Shown here: piece by piece, positions 31,611 through 53,410 of the stretch
Position numbering within the stretch: position 1 is the stretch's first letter
How the letters are laid out: each line of letters begins with the position of its first letter
Source: Botryococcus braunii
Taxonomy: Eukaryota; Chlorophyta; Trebouxiophyceae
Length of the DNA stretch: 64,000 nt
NCBI GenBank assembly: GCA_002005505.1
Contig: KV908372.1
Coordinates: forward strand, 62,001 to 126,000
Reading direction: 5' to 3'
Notes under the pieces: generated by a model
What the model was told of the DNA's origin: nothing
Database searches by the model: none
The model's input: only the letters and a program-made list of their open reading frames with translations
Position numbers and translations under genes: made by a program

Positions 31611-34296
31611 GCCCCTCCTAGCCTGATCGTGCGTTATGCACAATCGCAGATCACCGCTGACAAGTGTACTTTATCACCACATCCTAAGAGTGTGAAGTAC
31701 ACTTGTGCACCCACGAAGTACAGACTTCTCCTGTAACTTATACACCTGTCCTACACGTGTACACTCTCGATAGGATCTCCATCATGGTTCTTTGAACTTC
31801 ACTGATTGAGATCTGTACTTGCGTGATAGGCTATGAACTCATGTCTCCCATGGAGAACTTCCTCTCCAGGTCTCCTAATACATAAAAGCAATATTTGTGT
31901 CCTGATGCAGGCTTTTTCTTTTCACATCATATGTCCCTCTATTGACGTTAAGTGACGTGTCCAAAACCAATGGTGTGAACGAGAGAGAGCTCCCATACTT
32001 ACGTATACGTATTTCCGCACATGCAGATCCGTACCTTATGTTCTCTCTGTCTCTCTCAATACACAAAAGTATGGCTCAAGAGGTCAATGGTGAGCAAGCT
32101 GGGGGCCGACATGCTTCACGTGCTCAAGAGGGCCAAATCAAACTCCATTGAAGAAAATAGTGAAGTGGTGACTCGGAAAGCGGTACCGTGGGCCTTCCTT
32201 TTCACCCTGTATAGTGTGCCTCACAGAAACCAACGTGCTGTTCGCTGTGTTTGGATGAAAAGTTGGTTGAGAAGGGCAAAAACGAAGTGTCTAGAAGCAC
32301 ATATAGCTTTGCAAAAAGTAGACCCACTTGAGGAAGGTTCTAGGCACTCCACTGTGGAGACTCCACATGACAGACGCTACATCGCTTTATTATCTGCGAA
32401 ACGCCCGCAGCAGTAAGAAGTATGATTGAGATACACAATAAAGGGGGTGGGTAATGGTTGGGACCGTCAAGCAAATACAAGTCTGTGTCACTGGGCGTCT
32501 AAGATCAAAGATAGAGACTCCAACGAGTGTATACACGTGCTGGATTATGAGCCACCATTATGAATCAACAAGGACACAGGAACAACGTCAAAGGTAGGAT
32601 GTGTTCTTTGTTGACACTTTAGGCGATCATGAAGTACGGGTGAATGCGAATCGTTAGTCGGGTACCGTTACTAGTGGTTACGATTGATTGGCCTAGGAGA
32701 CAAGATCGTGGAAAGGCTTTGCAGACTTCGGATGCGTTGGAATCCTATGACATGTCTCGGAGCCATTGATTTGTCAGTTGCTTTGATGCATGAAAAGTCG
32801 TCTGTTGAAAGGGGAAGACTGAAGGGGCGTGTATTGTGGTCGGCCCTGGTGAACAGTTTGTGTGCTGCACAAGTACGACAGAGGTACTTGAGAGGCACCG
32901 GTATTGTTGCTGGCTGTTGATTGAGCAGCCAGATCTGCTGTAGGGCTAAGGGCGCTCGGGAATACAGCAGGGGAGATCGGGTTGCCCAGGGCGTAACTGA
33001 TATTGTCTAAATACTTATCTAGGTGGTGTTTACAGACAGGTTTTGGCAGCCCGCAAACAGATACGCATTCCATCTTTCTACACTCCACACTCGCCAGAGT
33101 TGGCGGCTGCCACAACAGTAGCGCAACTTTAGTTTTGACCCATCTCTCACGATGTACTGCCCTCGAAAAAACTTCTTCAGGCTACATACTCCATTTAACA
33201 TTCCTGACTTCAACAAGATTTGCACACTACTTTTGCCAAGGAATGGCAGAATTGCGCCATCTGGGCTCCTTTCTAGAAACAAAGTAAGAGAGAGAAAAAT
33301 TCGCTGTTGAGCTGTGAAAATTCATCATGCATGCTCGAATTGATGACCACTGGTTGATGACCAGTGATCTCAAACCACTAGTCTCTTATAACTCTGTGGA
33401 CAAATCTGCGAGCCCATCCGCAGGAAAGTGCGCCCATGCAGGTGGTGGTGTGAGAGCGAAGGGAACAGGTACAGGAGATTGCGGTGATAGTCACGATCTT
33501 TAGTGAAAGCCGTTCGAACGCATGGTGTGCCGTTTGGAGCAACCAAAGTGGTCGCCTTTTAAATGCTGACCAAGGTGTCAAGGTCGTAAATGCCAACCAG
33601 AGAAGCAAGAAATGGTATGGGCCAGACAGGCAAATAACCAACTCACACACAGTACACGGTGGAAAACGTAGTGGCTACATGTCCTGCCGCTGTGTCTTGG
33701 GCAAATCACACCTTTCTATATGTTTGTATCATCAGGCCAAGCCCAATGGGAACTTGTACAGATTAGCATATGCCTTGGAAACAGATGCATCTACAGACAC
33801 TCCTAGTCACTACGGCAGGAATCACTATTAGCCAACCATCAAACATCAAGACGAATGATACCATGAAAGGCGACAATCAGGAAGGCCACCTTCTGACCAC
33901 CGATATGCTTTGTTAACAAAAGTGACAAACAACATAGTAGTAAGAGCGCTTTGGGACCATTAAAAAAAAAGAGCAACCCCCCGATGTCTGCTTGGTGCAC
34001 GTGCCACACATACCCCAAAGTATGCAACATGCACTTCGGCGGCCATGCAGTAAGCTTTGCCAGCAGGCCTGCCTCATGTCAAATTAGTAGCTTAACAGAG
34101 CCGAAAATTCCTGGATTTGATTACTAGTCAAGTCCGACATCTCCTATCCGTGTGACCCGACTGAGTATGTGCCATTCATCTTCATGTCATTGCAATTGTA
34201 CATGGGATTGGCACTTTTCACAAACCACTGGGAGCTGCCATCATTAAAGTCTGGAGTGTGCGGTATGCTGTGAAAATCAGCTCTTCGGTTTCAACC
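31611..34296. other. no recognisable gene
   Basis: Both strands have only short frames without familiar motifs. The longest is a + strand frame ending at 32416 of about 130 codons with no recognisable domain. No repeat partner for this stretch was noticed in the window. Confidence 0.5.
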
Positions 34297-37115
34297 TTAT
34301 CGTGATAGCTCCTGCTCCTTGGCATGAACCAAGCTGTCTATCTTATCTGCAAAGGTGTCTGTCAGTTTTTGAACCTGCACCTTCCCACCTCCACATCAGC
34401 ATTCCGAAGCCATTTAATTGGCTCAAACAAAGTATTCTAATAACATGGTGGTAAGCTCTACCAGCATGCCATTGACCTCGTAGCGAAACTTTCCCACAGC
34501 GGCTGTTGAGAAGCACTCCGTGTGCTGACAAATGTGTGCATTCCTGTGCTGGCTCACAGGGGACCTCCAAGAAGAGAAGAGAGACAAGGAGAGGGATGCG
34601 TCTTCAAACCTGCTTTTCAAGGCGTTTGCGGTCGTCTTCGCTTGGTTCTTGCTTGATAGCATTCATGCCATCCTTGCGGATGTTCCTGATGGACACTCGT
34701 GCAGCCTCAGCCTCGGCCTTCACCATCTTCAAAATTTCCTTTCGTGTCTCTTCCGTCATTCTGCCAAGTACATCAGCCCACCCTCTCAATCAACAACTGA
34801 ATGAACCATTCCACACCTTCAACTCCAGCCAGACTTCCTTTGCAAACACACCTGACAATCGATAATCTTCTTTTCTGGAGGAACCATCAACGGCATTTGC
34901 TCAGCCTCTGGTTCCCATCTAGTATAGTGTTTAGAAGGGCACGCAATGTAAACAACACACACCTACACACGCACGGGCACGCTTGTTTTGCCTTAGTCAG
35001 GTCCCACTCGAGGGCATGGTCGGACAAGCCGGCTTTGGCCCCCCTCCCCCCCAAACAAACCCACCTTGGAATTGGAACCAAAAGGTCCTGCCCCTTGACT
35101 TGCGGATTCAGGTTCAAAGCAGATTCGCGTAGTGCCTTTTCAATGTTGGGAAGCGTCTGCAAATCGCCACCCTCACAGAAAGTTTAGCTGGCGATCCCAC
35201 AGCCAACACAAGTCCTAAAATCTTGCAAATAGTAACTTCATCTGCTAGGAGTACCTTAACACCTCAGAAATGCAGGTGGTGCTTCCAAAACATATTCTGG
35301 CGGTAACAGGCCACCAGTCATGTAAGAAGCTTGGCCGTACTATAAACGGGAGACAACAACCACCTGACAATATTCCCAGGCTTGGAACTTGCGCTACTGC
35401 AAAGAGGGGCAAATCCACAAAATTTTGACTGGCAATGATGACTCACGTCCAGTTAGTCTTGAAGCTTGAAATATACCGTGTTACCTGTAGTCAAATTTAG
35501 ATCATCACAGACTGGTAGAAACAACACGCATTGATGTTGGTCGGGAAAGTTGACTTCCAGCATCAATAACAGCCCTTTTTGCACTTCCATCCAGAGGTAG
35601 TTTTCAGTCTTTCATATTTCCGCCTCAGTATAGATATGTGTTTGTGGCTGATCCTGGCGCCAGGGCCAATCAGGAGATTCAAGCACTATTAACACTTTCC
35701 TAGGCCAAGGCTGGGACGTTGCAGAGGAAGGTTGCCCAAAGATAGAAGGCCCCCGCACTGATGTGAAGCAGCCACATAAAGCAAGCTTGTTGTTGCATGC
35801 CAAATCACCAATCGTAAGAGTCGCACCTCTGGGTCAAACACCGTCACACACAGTGTTTGCGCATTTTGCACCGAAACTGATGCAGCAGACTTCAAAGGCA
35901 TCCTTTCTCCATACACATCTACTCGAATGGTGTCCAAAAAACCTGTGTTCCAATGTGGCATGACTATAATCATAAAGATTACGTTTCGCAACGATCTTTG
36001 TCAGCAAGCAAGAAGGAGCTTACCACAAAGTGAACTGGACATTTTGGATGCTCCCATGTGTATCTACTTTCCTAAAAAGTGGGTCTCACCAAGCGATGCT
36101 CGCCCCGTCCGCATTGATGATAGCTGCATTTGCAAACGGTCCTGCGCCTTCTCCATGAGCCTGGCAATACAAGGGACCTTGACATCCTTAGCCATAAGTA
36201 GGTGCATGATGCCAAAGGAAGACTCAGCAGAATCTGCAAATCCCTCAGCTATCCAAAACCAGGAGAAAAGCTAATTTCAGTGGCCTGTGCCATGAGCAAA
36301 GCCGGACATTTGGATTTTGCTTCAGCGACGCAGCTCCTTCAGTGTGGAAAGGGTAACGTTTTGTTAAGCATGGAAAGGAAAAATCCGGGTACCCTTCAGC
36401 AAAGGGGGATTGTAATAACGTTCTATTATGCTTTTAAAAGCATATTGGAGGTGTAACCTCCCCACTTTCCAACAGCAGAGAAAGGTGCTTTGAAAATCAA
36501 CTCGAGAAATGAAAAGAGGAAAGGTGTGATTTGTCAAAATTTAATTTTTTAATGAAAGAGATTTTGAGGAAAATTGATGATCATGGAATCATAAACCTTT
36601 GTTCATCCCATAAAGAAAAGAGATGATGATATTTTTTCTCAAACTGTTCATTTCCTCAATAACCGGAGAAGGGAGGAGCTACTCGTTGCTCTGCTGTTGG
36701 CATACCCCTGCAGGTTGGATATGTCAAAAGACGCAATTGCTCTGCTCGCATCACCAGAGCCCTTCCCTTTACCTCCTGCGCAAGCACAAGACACGACACA
36801 AAATACTCAGTACTGTCAAGGACATGCCATATTTCTTTTGATTACAAGACAGTCAATTTCAGAGCTTACTGGGCTTCGTCGCAAAGGATCGCAAACTAAA
36901 GTCTCTTAAGCTGACTTCTCGTTCATTTTCGGCAGCATGCGAGGTACGCTGATCTTCCCAGGACGTACTTGCGTCCTGCAACCTACAAAAGAACAGACAC
37001 ATTCATGCCAAGACTTCCCGAAATCGTCGAACAAGCTAAGTAGTTGGGATACTAACCTCGTCAGAATCCTCGACGGGACGATCCATCGTCGAGTTGAACG
37101 GAAAACTACCTGCAT
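34297..37115 (-). CDS. ribosome recycling factor, organellar type (probably mitochondrial)
   Basis: RRF splits post-termination ribosomes with EF-G. Core exons (minus, 5' to 3'): 36090-36233, 35827-35942, 35065-35156, 34610-34760, 34297-34374. Phases and GT-AG borders all agree. Key motifs: [10 protein letters not shown] (domain I hallmark), [66 protein letters not shown] and [16 protein letters not shown], ending AKEQELSR. The N-terminus is less certain: exons 37057-37115, 36916-36975 and 36664-36707 join in frame and give an Arg/Ser-rich presequence starting [11 protein letters not shown], total about 247 aa. The Arg-rich N-terminus and sequence feel favour mitochondria over plastid. That is inference. 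Confidence 0.88.
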
Positions 37116-37509
37116 TTAACTGAGGGCGTAAATCATGCCCAGTATTAGTAAAACCCGAATCAGGAAATTATATTCACGCCATTTGCTTTATGCGACATTA
37201 CAAAGGGATATCGCTACGAGGCCCGAGCGAGGCATTGACCCGTGGCTGTAGGGGCTTCTCCGACAGTTGGGAAGCCTGTAAATCACAATCATTTCTTCTG
37301 AGTCCAAATTACAGTGCGTCCAACAGAATAACGTGGTATGCGGGGGTTGGCTTTGATCACCGTTTCAGGCTAAGGTACAGTACCATCGAAACTGTACCGC
37401 TACTCGACAAGTCGTTCGTAAAAGTTTTACGAAAACTGCGTCAGTGGAAGCTGCAAAACTCACCATGACTGGTTCCTTTTCTGGTTCGTGAATTGAGAAT
37501 GCAACTGCC
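37116..37509. promoter_or_regulatory. putative shared promoter between divergent genes
   Basis: About 394 bp separate the start codons of the minus-strand recycling factor gene and the + strand gene that follows. No defined motif was identified. The call rests on head-to-head arrangement only. Confidence 0.35.
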
Positions 37510-38160
37510 ATGTCGCACAGACGTGCTCAATCGATTTCTGGAAGGCTTGCGGCTCACCCTACAGACAAGGAACTTCAACGCCTCCTACTCAGCGCTGCAT
37601 TGGATGTCAGCGGGCCACTCAGCCAGGCGATAGGCTTTCGTCTTCAGGAGGTCTGCCGAGACCCTAAGCTATGCACTGTGCATTGGCTGGCCTGCTGTTT
37701 CTGGCTGACACAGGCTTGTGTGTCTTTTGGGGTGGGTGGGCGGGGTGACAGGTGGTGCGGGATCGGGGACTAGCAATATCTCGCAGTGACATTGAGAAAT
37801 TATGCCCAAGTTGTGGCAACCAGCTCACTCGGGACAGTTATGCAAGGTGACGCCCGTCTTGCCCAGGATATTTGTTCTTTTATGCAACCATGTTAGTATT
37901 GATGTCATGTCTCAGGATGTGCAGGATAAGCATAATGCGGAAACACAAACTTGGCGAGGGTTTCATTGCAAGTACGTCGTCAAGGTGAGATTGCTTACAT
38001 TGGCAGCACAGTGTATCTGCAGTGTCACGAGTTGCTGTAACACACGGACCTGCATTCAATTGAGTTTTGTCTACTTTTTTCATGTGCTCTCCTCAGGGAC
38101 ATCTATCCCTCTACATATTTGATTGCAAACACAAACGCATGTGGTATTTGGTGGTGGTGC

Positions 38161-38257
<97 letters not shown>

Positions 38258-41047
38258 TGGATGTGTGAATAACGATTTGTGGTGAAACAGGACATTAACT
38301 GCGAACAGAGTGGGCTTGCTACGAAAATGCAATGTATGCCAGAGGATGCACACCCGGTGTTTCAAAAACAAGGGCTTAGCTGTTGAGGTGAGGGCTTTGT
38401 TGGGGCAGCTGCATATCGTGAGAGGCCCTGTTGCTGCGAGGCCAGCGGCATGAAAGTTGATGCAGGCAGACAAGTTGATCCAATGCAGGCAGAATTGTTG
38501 GCTGCGTACATGTATAGGAGGCTATGTAATCCGTCTTAATGTCCTTTCGGTTAGAGGACGTGGACAGGGGAGAAAAGGCAAGATGCGAAAGTGTAGCCTG
38601 GGAACCAGGACGGACTTTGGAGGGGGCCACAGGGACGGGGGAGGGGAAGGGGAGGGATTGTTGGGAAATGGAAGAAAACGTGAGGAATCAGTTTGTTGTT
38701 TCTGACTGATTGTGGTTAGCTAGCCTGTACTATGCTCCATGGTCCCAGCATCAAGGTTCCTAAGGCTCTACAAGCATCTGAAGAACAATGGAAAGCAGCA
38801 ATTGTTAGCTGCAAAGGCTTCAATTCCTGGTTGGCATTGTAGTGCACGAAGTTCGAGCTTGGACGTCAAAGAGGGCATCAAGAAAACCAGGTCGCTAGTT
38901 GTGTTCCTTTGTAACGGGTCCTTAACAGACAACCTACACACCACGAACGGCATACTGTAGTGTTGTCAGTCCAAGTACCATGGTCACCATCTGCCCTAGG
39001 TGGGGGCCCACAAGGTCTCATGGTTGCTGATACAAATGCGACTTTTGTCATTACGGGCTTGTGCCATCTCTTATCAACAGTGGGAACACTCTCATGGGAC
39101 ATTGGACTCACCAACGATGCACATCTGATTATACTATATCTTAGAACCCTTTAGTGGGCACGGAATTGGTGGGGATGGGGATGAGGGCTGGGTGGGTGTG
39201 GGGTTGGGGGAGACAGAGAAAAAAGTGTTGGTGTTCATCCCAGTGGTACCATGTGTAGACATGTGGATGCAGGTTTAATACGGGCCGCGGGCGTACAGCG
39301 CTGCATTTTTTCAACTTATGGTGTTTGTCCCGGTACCACCGAGATAAACACCAACACTTTTTTCTTCATCTCTTAGCAGTAAGGCACGGGCTCAGTTTAG
39401 CTCTGTCCTGTTCAATTGCAGGCAGCCAAGAAGGAAGGACTGATGTTAAGGGGCGGAAAGGAAGGAGTCGACAAGCAGAAAGTGGGCACAAGTGGCCACA
39501 TGTCGGGAGCTTTTGAGGCAGTCTCAGCTGTGGAAGGAATTCTCCCTTGCTCACATCAGCCCTCCTCTGGGAACCCAGAGCCGCGTCTTCGTCCTTTTAC
39601 CATCCTCCCTGATGAAATCTGCGGTGGTGGTGGGGGCACCAGCCTGGAGTCAACAATAGCGAAACGCGGTCCTGAGGAGGTACTTCAGGCTGGCCCAGCT
39701 GAAAACCTCTGTCTTGGGGAGGCTTGTGGGCCTTCCATTTCCTTGCCCACAATACCTGTGGAAAGGTGCTCACAGCAGCCATGTGCTGCCTTTATTGAAG
39801 AAGCCGTTGGAGCTTCCATGGAATCTGACGCTACTCCGGCTGCCAATCTCGTTCAGCAGAGGGCTGCAGCAGGCATAGCAGCTGTGGGTGTCTTAGGCCC
39901 CTGCTCAACAAATCCGTCAGGTTCTTCCTTAGCTGGAGTGAAAGTATGGGCTACTTTACGCTCTGGGGAAATAGAAGTAGAGGCAGGATCCCTGCATGTT
40001 GCATGTGCTGATGCGTTAGTGCTTACTTCAACTCGAGTCCCTAAATCTGCTCTGCAAGGTGAGGGACATGACTCTGGGCCTGGGAAGGCAAGTATTATTG
40101 CATATGGGCAAGATGAGGTTGATCAAGCTGAGGTTAATGTCAGGCAGAACTCTTTCTTTCGGCCTGAAGGGGCTCAAGAGAATGATATCTACGACCACAT
40201 GCACTCTCAGGAAGGGCTTGGGACCAGCCTTGTTGATGCCATCGTAAGCAGTCAAGCTCCACAGAGCAGAGAGGAGTATCTGGAGAGCGCCCTGCTTGCT
40301 GAGAGAGGTCCCTTCAAGTTGGCTAGTCAGCATTCTAGGACCTGGAGGGGAGTGGAAGAGAGGGAGAAGTTACGTTTGGGAGTAACTTTCTGTGCTGAGT
40401 TGTACAGTGCAAGCGATAGCAAGCTAACACCACATTACCGTATGGGTTTGGAACAGACAGACCTTTCAGAATCTCCAGAGGTGCTTGGGGCCGAGCCCCT
40501 AAACACCTCGGGGTCTTCAAGGAGCACGACTGCTTTCAAAGTAAGAGGTGGAGTTGAACCATTAGCTGCCTTTGAAGTTTCAGAGGAACCATCCAGTGAG
40601 CATCCCATTGTGAGGGATGTTTTTGATCAGGAGATTTGTAATGTTGGGCATGCCGACTACAGCAAAACGCCAAGGGCGGAATACTCAGAGTGTAAAGTTA
40701 GTGTTTCAGCACCAGTGTCGATGTTAGATCCTCCACGGTTGGGATGTACTGTGGATAAGGGAGTGAAAAGAGGTGTTACACCTGTGATAGATGTTGCACG
40801 TGTGCTAGGCAGTGCCACAGTGGTCGCCACTAGCGATGGCGACCAAGAGGACGCTATGCCTTCTAGCGAGACTCTCGCAAGCACATATGCAAATCACGCT
40901 GTGAAGCGTCATTCGGACCTTCGCACTGTCAAATCTGGGCTTTCGAAGAGTGATATGTGTGCTTCTGATTGCATACGGGTCAAAGGTGGTGTCCACGCTA
41001 AAAGTCACAGGTGGTACAAAGTAGGCCGCAACTGGCGTGTTGCATGA
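37510..41047 (+). CDS. unrecognised multi-exon gene with a large last exon (model incomplete)
   Basis: A likely first exon starts MSHRRAQSISGRL and probably ends LQE before GTCTGC near 37650. Exon-like blocks with AG/GT borders follow at 37925-37984, at 38291-38387 and around 38752-38893 (LRLYKHLKNNGKQQLLAAK). The second of these encodes RKCNVCQRMHTRCF, a C-x2-C-x3-H-x2-C cluster like part of a PHD-type finger. The large exon 39422-41047 follows TTGCAG and is open for 541 codons to TGA. It is acidic, Ser/Gly/Glu-rich, low in hydrophobic runs and ends HRWYKVGRNWRVA. I know no family for it. The exon chain is not fully in phase, so at least one exon is missing from the model. Confidence 0.5.
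38164..38256 (+). repeat. (TG)n microsatellite in an intron
   Basis: About 45 uninterrupted TG units between two exon-like blocks of the unrecognised gene. Confidence 0.95.
39213..39372. repeat. short inverted-repeat element (MITE-like)
   Basis: The arms AAAAAAGTGTTGGTGTT, then a variable base run, then GTGGTACC on the left are mirrored by GGTACCACCGAG...AACACCAACACTTTTTT on the right, separated by about 85 bp. No clear target duplication was found. It lies just upstream of the acceptor of the large last exon. Confidence 0.5.
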
Positions 41048-41049
41048 AG

Positions 41050-42181
41050 CTATGTTATCCTGATTTTCTCAAGGATACCCGCCTGGTGATTCCCTTTGTT
41101 GCCTCTTTGTCTTCGGAAGTTGCGGAATCTGCTGAGGTCATGGTGTCCAGCTACACGAATGGAGTAATTTCAGCATGGACTTGGGCTTGGTAAAGAGGTC
41201 CGCGGGGGACCTGCTATCCCACTCATAACTGAGTTTGCTGTTCATTCTGTATGCTGGCCGAGGAAGTGTACATTTTTGCGCTGTACACGTTATTCGAAGA
41301 CACATGTGCCCTTCCCTATGTTTGTGTATGCCACAGAGGAGAAATGCATAAACAAGAGAGTGGGGAGTAACCGAAAGGCACGAGAGTCAGGAACCAAGCG
41401 TAAAAAGTTGTAGGACAGCTTTGGCACACCCGCCTGGGCGACCAACTTGCAGGGCTAGCCCACAGTTATTGTTTCATGAATTGGTACTTCTAGAAGTACA
41501 CAACGTCTTTCTACAAGCTAGTGAAAGCTTGTACTCGACATCGTAGTCTTGTACTCGATGGTTTGTCCTTGATGCATCCATATGGCTCAGAAAGGCCCGT
41601 CCATGTAGAAACTTTATGAGTCTACCTGGATAATTGATGAGAGCGTCTCTTTTGAGGTCGATCTTTCCTTCCCATCTTTCTGTCCCCAACATCTGGATCC
41701 CCCTTTTAAACCTCAATAACGATCTGCCTTTCCTATCTTACTGTCCCTGACGCATGGCTCCCCTTCCAGGCGTCAATAACAAGCGGTCAGGTGTGGCCGT
41801 CCAAGGGCGTCTGCATCACCGCATATGTGTCTGCTTCATGGCTAATCTGGTTTAGATGGAAGGTTGACCTCAAATTTTGGGGACCCCTGTGAGGCAGAAT
41901 GCCTTCGAACTGTGACTGCAGTAGACGCTTTTAGAAGTTCTACATTGGATGTCTCAATCATGACAAACCGCATGCTCTGAAGATTGGAGGCTGAAGGAGT
42001 CCTGTGAGTTCTCCTGTAGGCAGCATCTGCATGGGATCCAGCGTATATTGTCTGAAGAGCTGCAAAGCAAGTCCACCCAATCGAGAATATAGCTGACTGA
42101 TTCCCCTCTCCCAAGTACCGATATACCAAGCTACTCTCGAATGAGCTCCACAAGGGTCGGTGACATATGGGCTGGTGGAGC
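41050..42181. other. intergenic, no gene seen
   Basis: Only short frames without recognisable motifs occur here. A TGTCCC(C/T)(A/G)ACRYYTGG-type phrase occurs twice near 41680 and 41745 with GATCTGCCTTTCC-like context, suggesting a small local duplication. Confidence 0.45.
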
Positions 42182-42345
42182 TATAACGACCAGGTTTCGT
42201 ATCTGGGACCATCCTGGTCCCTCGTTGGAATCCTACTGACTGGGCGGTCTAAATGAGGCCACGTGCTACAAGGTGCGATGAAGGTGCCCTTGGCATTGCT
42301 CAGCGGTAGGGTTCGGACTGTGGACTTGGTCCGACAGTCGTTAAA
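42182..42345. repeat. diverged relative of the outer LTR-like unit of element D
   Basis: It aligns with 20170-20333 along its length (TAACGACC, GGAATCCTAC, GGCATTGCTCAGCGGT and GACAGTCGTT stand out). The T-arm-like part survives on the minus strand as CCAGATACGAAACCTGG, with a weakened stem. It is followed by a run of A instead of ACA, so it may be a solo LTR relic or a retroposed copy. Confidence 0.65.
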
Positions 42346-42620
42346 AAAAAAAAACCTTGCGCATATCATCATATGGCTCTGTCAAGAAGACTCAGTCCCC
42401 TGCATGGGCGCAATGAGTCCTGCACTGGGAAGGTTGCCTCTGGAAACCCGTCTAGAATCCTTAAAGCTGTCACCTTTTCCAGACTAGCATGGGACTCCTT
42501 CCGCTGTTCACCGCTGCATGCACGCCCATACCAGCATGCACCCTTGCACGCAGGTGGCCGCGGGTGTGCGCACGACAGCGATCACACACATGCGCGAGCA
42601 TGCATGGACGAAAATGCGCG

Positions 42621-44460
<1,840 letters not shown>

Positions 44461-44713
44461 TGTCTCCTCCCCATCTTTCTTGCTTCTTGTTGTTCTCTTC
44501 CCTTTCACACATAATTTTGCCCGATCTATATATTTTTTTCACCTGCAGCTCTTCGGCTGTCGACACGTGACTATTGGGGCACTGCGGGCCTGAGACTGAT
44601 ATATTAACTTTTCTCTCTAAATCGGCCATATTAGTAATGTTTGAAGCCCTGTGCGGCCATTTTGGCGTTATAGAAAAAGGAAGCCCTCTGTCTCTCTCCC
44701 TCCCTCCCCCCGC

Positions 44714-44846
<133 letters not shown>

Positions 44847-45119
44847 CTTCCCTCTTACTTCCTCTTCCCTCCAGGACCACACTATCTATGCACACTTCCA
44901 CTATCATGCAATACTCCCCTACTTTTGCTATTCAGACCCAAACCAGCAGTTCACTAACTTCTCATGGGATTCTACACCAGCCCCTTTACCCACCAGTTAA
45001 GATCCCTATTTTTAGGGGCCAGATTAAGTTTCACCACCATCTATCAATTCTCCAGCTTCCTGAACACCACCCAGGGTTTACGTTTGTCGTTACGCCTTAC
45101 GATTGTCTGACAAAATCCC

Positions 45120-45400
<281 letters not shown>

Positions 45401-45932
45401 ATTGAAGGAACGCCATTTTGGCGTTACACAGCCAGAATCGACAACCCTGACGTAGTCCCGTCACGGACTCCCTTGCATTCGACCCGTACTTCCAAACGGT
45501 CAACTATCTCACTTCTCCATTAAACGGTAGTCCCCGTAATCGAGTCCCCCAAGGGCTTCTGTGGCAGACTGTCTTAACCCAGACGACGTAATAGAACGTT
45601 GTGTTCTATCTCCGAAGATCCGCCTCTTTGTTCATCATCGGAAGGTTGAAACTCAGAGTCTTGACTTCGCAAGGCCTAAACCGTTTCGTACCTAGGGGAT
45701 CCGGGCGAGTGGTACTTCTGCACGTCGCGCTCCTGATCTTACCCTCTTTCAGGTTATATTGTCTACATTTAATAGGATTTCGATAAAATCTTGACGGAAA
45801 CGCTAGTGGATGGTGCACTGTCGTTCCTTCGTCTTGGCGGCGGCTAGTCTCTGGCCACGGTAATTTACGTGCATTTTGTTGCTTAATTGTACAGAGTTTC
45901 CTACATTCCAGTCGAGCCACAGTTGCAACCGC
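45401..45932 (+). other. upstream region of KRR1
   Basis: Non-coding as far as I can see. It should contain the KRR1 promoter and 5' untranslated region, but no specific element was recognised. Confidence 0.4.
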
Positions 45933-48876
<2,944 letters not shown>

Positions 48877-49311
48877 AAATCCATGTGCCGGTGTGCTTGA
48901 ACCCTCCTACTTGCATGTATGCAAGCTCGATGTGTCATTGCTGAATACTAAAATCCCTGTGCAGGAATATGTAGGATTGCACGCCGGCATTGAAACAGCA
49001 ATGATGATTGTGTAGATCATGAGCTAGAGTAGCTTGATCAAGCTACTTGAAAGAAAGAGTTTGGGTTCTTCGGATTAGGGAGAAACAGCTAGGTGGCATT
49101 GTCTGGTAAGGCAACACACATGCGCTGTCGAATAAAAGGCCGGCTCACTAATATATTGATCGATTTCGCCGAGCCAAGAGGCCTGCCATAAGCCTGTAAA
49201 ACCTCCCACGAAGTCACCCGACTCCTTTCGTTTGAAGCAGATGCCTACCAACTGGTTCCGGTGTCTTCAATAACATGATCACTTCAGATGGAGTTCAAGA
49301 AGATGATCACT
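48877..49311. other. short convergent intergenic region
   Basis: Holds the 3' ends of KRR1 and of the opposing gene. A 19-20 bp phrase around GATCACTTCAGATGGAG is repeated near 49277 and 49306. Confidence 0.5.
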
Positions 49312-53012
<3,701 letters not shown>

Positions 53013-53410
53013 ATATGCGTCTAGAACAATGGACAACTCACAGTCGTTGATTGACAGCACTAGAAAGAAGTGTTACAGTTCCACAGTGTCCCTTCTTTGA
53101 GGGTAAGAAAACGATTACAGGATGAATTCCAGCTGAGTGCGCAGAATACTGGGACAGATCGTCCGTCTGCGTGTACAGCTCTTGCGTACTGCCTGTTTCT
53201 TCTCCGCGGGGCCGGGATTTCAAACCTGTTGCAGGGCTTGAAATGAAATGCACAACATATAACTGTGTAACGTGGTTTTTGAGTATGGTCATTTCTGTCA
53301 ATGAATAGAGGCGTTTTCACGATGCTATTGCTTTTTGTCTCTTAGAACATTTATGATCGAAAGGCAACCTTCTATGACACTATCTTTCGCTTAACCCTCG
53401 GATTTTGATC
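53013..53410. promoter_or_regulatory. putative shared promoter between the plastid-type gene and SPT16
   Basis: 398 bp separate the two divergent start codons. No defined box was identified. The inference rests on arrangement. Confidence 0.35.

Noticed and set aside
32021..32416. A + strand frame of about 130 codons rich in Arg and Lys
   Set aside because: No domain, no homologous partner in the window, and no convincing splice or start context. Left unannotated as a gene.
38291..38387. A full PHD finger in the unrecognised gene
   Set aside because: Only one C-x2-C-x3-H-x2-C cluster is visible, and the spacing differs from the usual C-x2-C-x4-H-x2-C. The remaining ligands were not found.
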